Position numbers and translations under genes: made by a program. Positions 62,693 to 64,000 of a stretch of 64,000 nucleotides of DNA are shown one piece after another. Within the stretch, counting starts at the first letter, position 1, and every line of letters starts with the position of its first letter. The notes under the pieces were generated by a model. It worked only from the letters and a program-made list of their open reading frames with translations, was not told the DNA's origin and made no database searches. Source of the stretch: Clostridioides difficile_D (GTDB lineage: Bacteria; Bacillota; Clostridia; Peptostreptococcales; Peptostreptococcaceae); assembly GCA_945861085.1 (NCBI GenBank), contig OX244046.1:1550001-1614000 (forward strand). The letters run 5' to 3'.

Positions 62693-62721
62693 ATAATACA
62701 ATAGAATTAGTTATTATTCAA
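62693..62721 (-). promoter_or_regulatory. Promoter of the riboswitch transcript
   Basis: TTGAAT (62716-62721 on the minus strand), 17-bp spacer, TATTAT (62693-62698), about 15 bp before the aptamer. Confidence 0.7.
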
Positions 62722-62884
62722 CAAGATTGTTTGAAAATTGAATAAATTTATAGGTATGAATAATATTTTTTATATATAAAAATAGACTGAATGTGTAGAA
62801 TATTTGGTAAAACTTACCTATAGTTTTTGTCCTAAAAAGCTCCTATTATTAATTTAAGTTAGACGAATTAAGGAATTGACATAA

Positions 62885-63228
62885 ATGGAGCAACAAGAGG
62901 TAGCAGGCAAATTACGCAGAGGGGAATTAATGTTGATGGAATATATGTGAAAAAAAAAGACTATTCTATCTAAAAAAGAAATAGCAGGAGCAATGAAAGA
63001 CAAGTATAAGTGGAGAAAAAGCACTACAGAGATTTTATTAAAAAGATTAGTAAAAATGAGAATATTAAAAAAAAGAGGGTAGGTTTTCACTTTAGTTATG
63101 AAGTGCTGGCGACTAAAAAAGAATATTTAAATATTAAAAAAGAAGAGAAGTACATAAGTGAATATAATAAATTCTTTATACGAATTTTTACTACTATATA
63201 TAAAAGAAATGAAACAATAGAAGAGTAA
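62885..63228 (+). pseudogene. BlaI/MecI-like repressor gene, broken (first)
   Basis: Reading from ATG 62885: KLRRGELMLMEYM, then TGA at codon 22 where a Trp is expected (W in the family's MxxxW pattern), then KKKTILSKKEIAGAMKDK, KWRKSTTEILLKRLVK. A frameshift near 63078 leads to FHFSYEVLATKKEYLNIKK and a stop at 63228. BlaI proteins repress beta-lactamase or other resistance genes. Two lesions make it a pseudogene. Confidence 0.75.
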
Positions 63229-63302
63229 TTAAAAAGACTTATAAAAAATATAAAAATATGACAAAAAATAATTTTAAGTTTGATAGAAAGAAGGAATATA
63301 TT

Positions 63303-63692
63303 ATGCTAAATAAAAAATTACCAGATGCAGAATTAAAAATTATGAAATATATCTGGAACACTGGTTATAAAACTGTAATATCAAAAGACGTTGCAGATGA
63401 AATAGAAAAAATATATGGTTGGAAGCATACAACTACAATTACACTTTTAGCTAGGTTAACCAAAAAAGGTTTTTTAATATCATAGAGAATTGGGAAATAT
63501 GTACACTATACAGTATTAGTAAAAGAAAAAGAAAAAGAATATCTTAAATTAGAAGGCAAAAGAATTTTTGGAGGTTTACATAACAATCCTTTATCAGAAC
63601 TAATATCAAAACTACATGACGGAGAAGAAATAACAGAAGACAAAATAATGGAAATAGGAGATTGGATAAAAAGCTGTAAGAATGAAGATTAA
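63303..63692 (+). pseudogene. BlaI/MecI-like repressor gene with a premature stop (second)
   Basis: ATG 63303 behind AAGGAAT. The winged-helix part is intact: KLPDAELKIMKYIWNTGY, then YGWKHTTTITLLARLTKKG. TAG at codon 61 (63483-63485) falls at LIS-stop-RIGKYVHYTVLV; the frame then continues to 63692 through KRIFGGLHNNPLSELISKL. One base change explains the stop. The 60-aa DNA-binding piece might still be made. Confidence 0.85.
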
Positions 63693-63697
63693 TAAAT

Positions 63698-63732
63698 AAA
63701 AGGTGGCTACTAATATAAGTGCTACCTTTTTT
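63698..63732 (+). terminator. Terminator after the BlaI-like genes
   Basis: AAAGGTGGC and GCTACCTTTT (one G-U pair), followed by TT. Confidence 0.75.
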
Positions 63733-63734
63733 CT

Positions 63735-63788
63735 TGTGGATAATATTGGGGATAAGTTGTGGAAAACTTATATAAAATCTGTGGATAA
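63735..63788 (+). other. Cluster of four DnaA-box-like sites
   Basis: TGTGGATAA at 63735-63743 and 63780-63788 are exact complements of the consensus DnaA box TTATCCACA. TGGGGATAA (63747) and TGTGGAAAA (63758) have one mismatch each. All point the same way within 54 bp. Confidence 0.6.
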
Positions 63789-63792
63789 AATA

Positions 63793-63808
63793 TTTAACTG
63801 ACATTTAA
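63793..63808. repeat. Candidate attR: 16-bp direct repeat
   Basis: TTTAACTGACATTTAA, identical to 56986-57001. Located between the DnaA-box cluster and the intact-looking merR gene. Confidence 0.5.
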
Positions 63809-63873
63809 TCTTTAGAATCAAAAATATACTGATTTTGTTAAATAATAATTACTTGATTTAGTAAATATTAAAG

Positions 63874-63891
63874 TATATAGTAACTATATAG
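63874..63891. promoter_or_regulatory. MerR-type operator upstream of merR
   Basis: TATATAGTAACTATATAG lies about 30 bp before the merR start, and a TATAAA follows at MerR-like distance from an upstream TTAAAG. The same dyad is at 56675-56692 and in the MATE promoter (41370-41388). Confidence 0.65.
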
Positions 63892-63920
63892 ATTATAAAA
63901 AGATAAGGAGTGTATAACCC

Positions 63921-64000
63921 TTGGAAAAACAGTATTTTACTACAGGAGAATTCGCCAAGTTGTGTGGAATATCTAAACAGACATTAATTTTTTATGATAA
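63921..64000 (+). CDS. MerR-family regulator, 5' part (runs off the window)
   Basis: TTG start with AAGGAGTG 10 nt upstream; the visible 26 codons (QYFTTGEFAKLCGISKQTLI and on to FYDK) are the first HTH helices of a MerR protein. Almost identical to the truncated copy at 56722. It may continue as a full gene beyond the window. The matching operator before the MATE gene suggests it could control that pump. Confidence 0.8.
   Translation, partial: MEKQYFTTGEFAKLCGISKQTLIFYD

Noticed and set aside
62948..62950. TGA in the first BlaI-like gene read as selenocysteine
   Set aside because: C. difficile does make selenoproteins, but the family has Trp here, a frameshift follows, and no SECIS-like stem is evident.
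1..64000. tRNA, rRNA or a complete prophage
   Set aside because: No tRNA-like cloverleaf or rRNA stretch was noticed, and no capsid, tail or packaging genes occur; the integrase remnant is the only phage-like gene.

Overview
The window looks like chromosome of Clostridioides difficile, most likely from the region that in strain 630 holds roughly CD1476 to CD1515. This rests on very low G+C, clostridial ribosome-binding sites with frequent TTG/GTG starts, a CdISt1-type IStron, a type I toxin of the C. difficile family, a CRISPR-repeat-like sequence of the C. difficile type, and a remembered gene order (EAL protein, feoA-feoA-feoB, metNIQ, orphan sensor kinase, panGBC, pdcA-like gene). The strain was identified from memory of gene order and families, not by a search.

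Layout. 1-4.4 kb: end of a CPBP protease gene, a dienelactone-hydrolase-like protein and a membrane-anchored c-di-GMP phosphodiesterase. 4.6-7.6 kb: ferrous iron uptake (feoA, feoA, feoB and a Cys-rich mini-protein). 7.7-10.3 kb: an IStron (group I intron plus tnpB) inserted near the start of an AIM24-family gene, in a position where splicing would restore the frame. 10.4-16.1 kb: a TauABC-type ABC transporter, a Fur-type-controlled DUF3793 gene, a lipoprotein, and a DUF6194 gene divergent from a WYL regulator. 16.4-19.1 kb: SAM-I riboswitch and metNIQ. 19.2-28.3 kb: orphan multi-PAS histidine kinase, DNA glycosylase, XRE-cupin regulator, proC, DUF1002 protein and a second primary-like sigma factor. 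28.6-34.9 kb: zinc homeostasis (Zur-like regulator, ZnuACB, two COG0523 proteins of which one is fused to a YcgR-type permease, and YcgQ). 35-44 kb: murJ, deoC, a YtrA-type ABC cluster, a MATE pump with a MerR-style promoter, and a TlpA / CXXC mini-protein / polyferredoxin redox module. 44-50.1 kb: LUD protein, DUF2935 protein, a truncated DUF218 gene, a 60-aa small protein and the pantothenate genes panG-panB-panC.

50.6-64 kb is accessory and decayed. A PAS-GGDEF-EAL gene (probably pdcA) carries two nonsense codons. After it come duplicated segments: two csp copies, two XRE/membrane-protein pairs, two CPBP copies, two merR 5' ends and two single CRISPR-like repeats. A 6.8-kb stretch bounded by 16-bp direct repeats holds an integrase remnant, hicAB, a cell-wall-binding protein, a type I toxin-antitoxin locus, a c-di-GMP-I riboswitch in front of a 58-aa protein, two broken BlaI-like genes and a cluster of DnaA-box-like sites. 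I read this as the remains of an integrated element.

Themes. Three parts bear on c-di-GMP: an apparently functional EAL enzyme, a broken second one, and a riboswitch whose target has a paralog beside the pan genes. Metal uptake is the second theme (Fe, Zn). The most novel points are the riboswitch-controlled 58-aa protein with its paralog, the candidate attL/attR element, the GTPase-permease fusion in the zinc operon, and a shared MerR-type operator in front of both the MATE gene and the merR genes.
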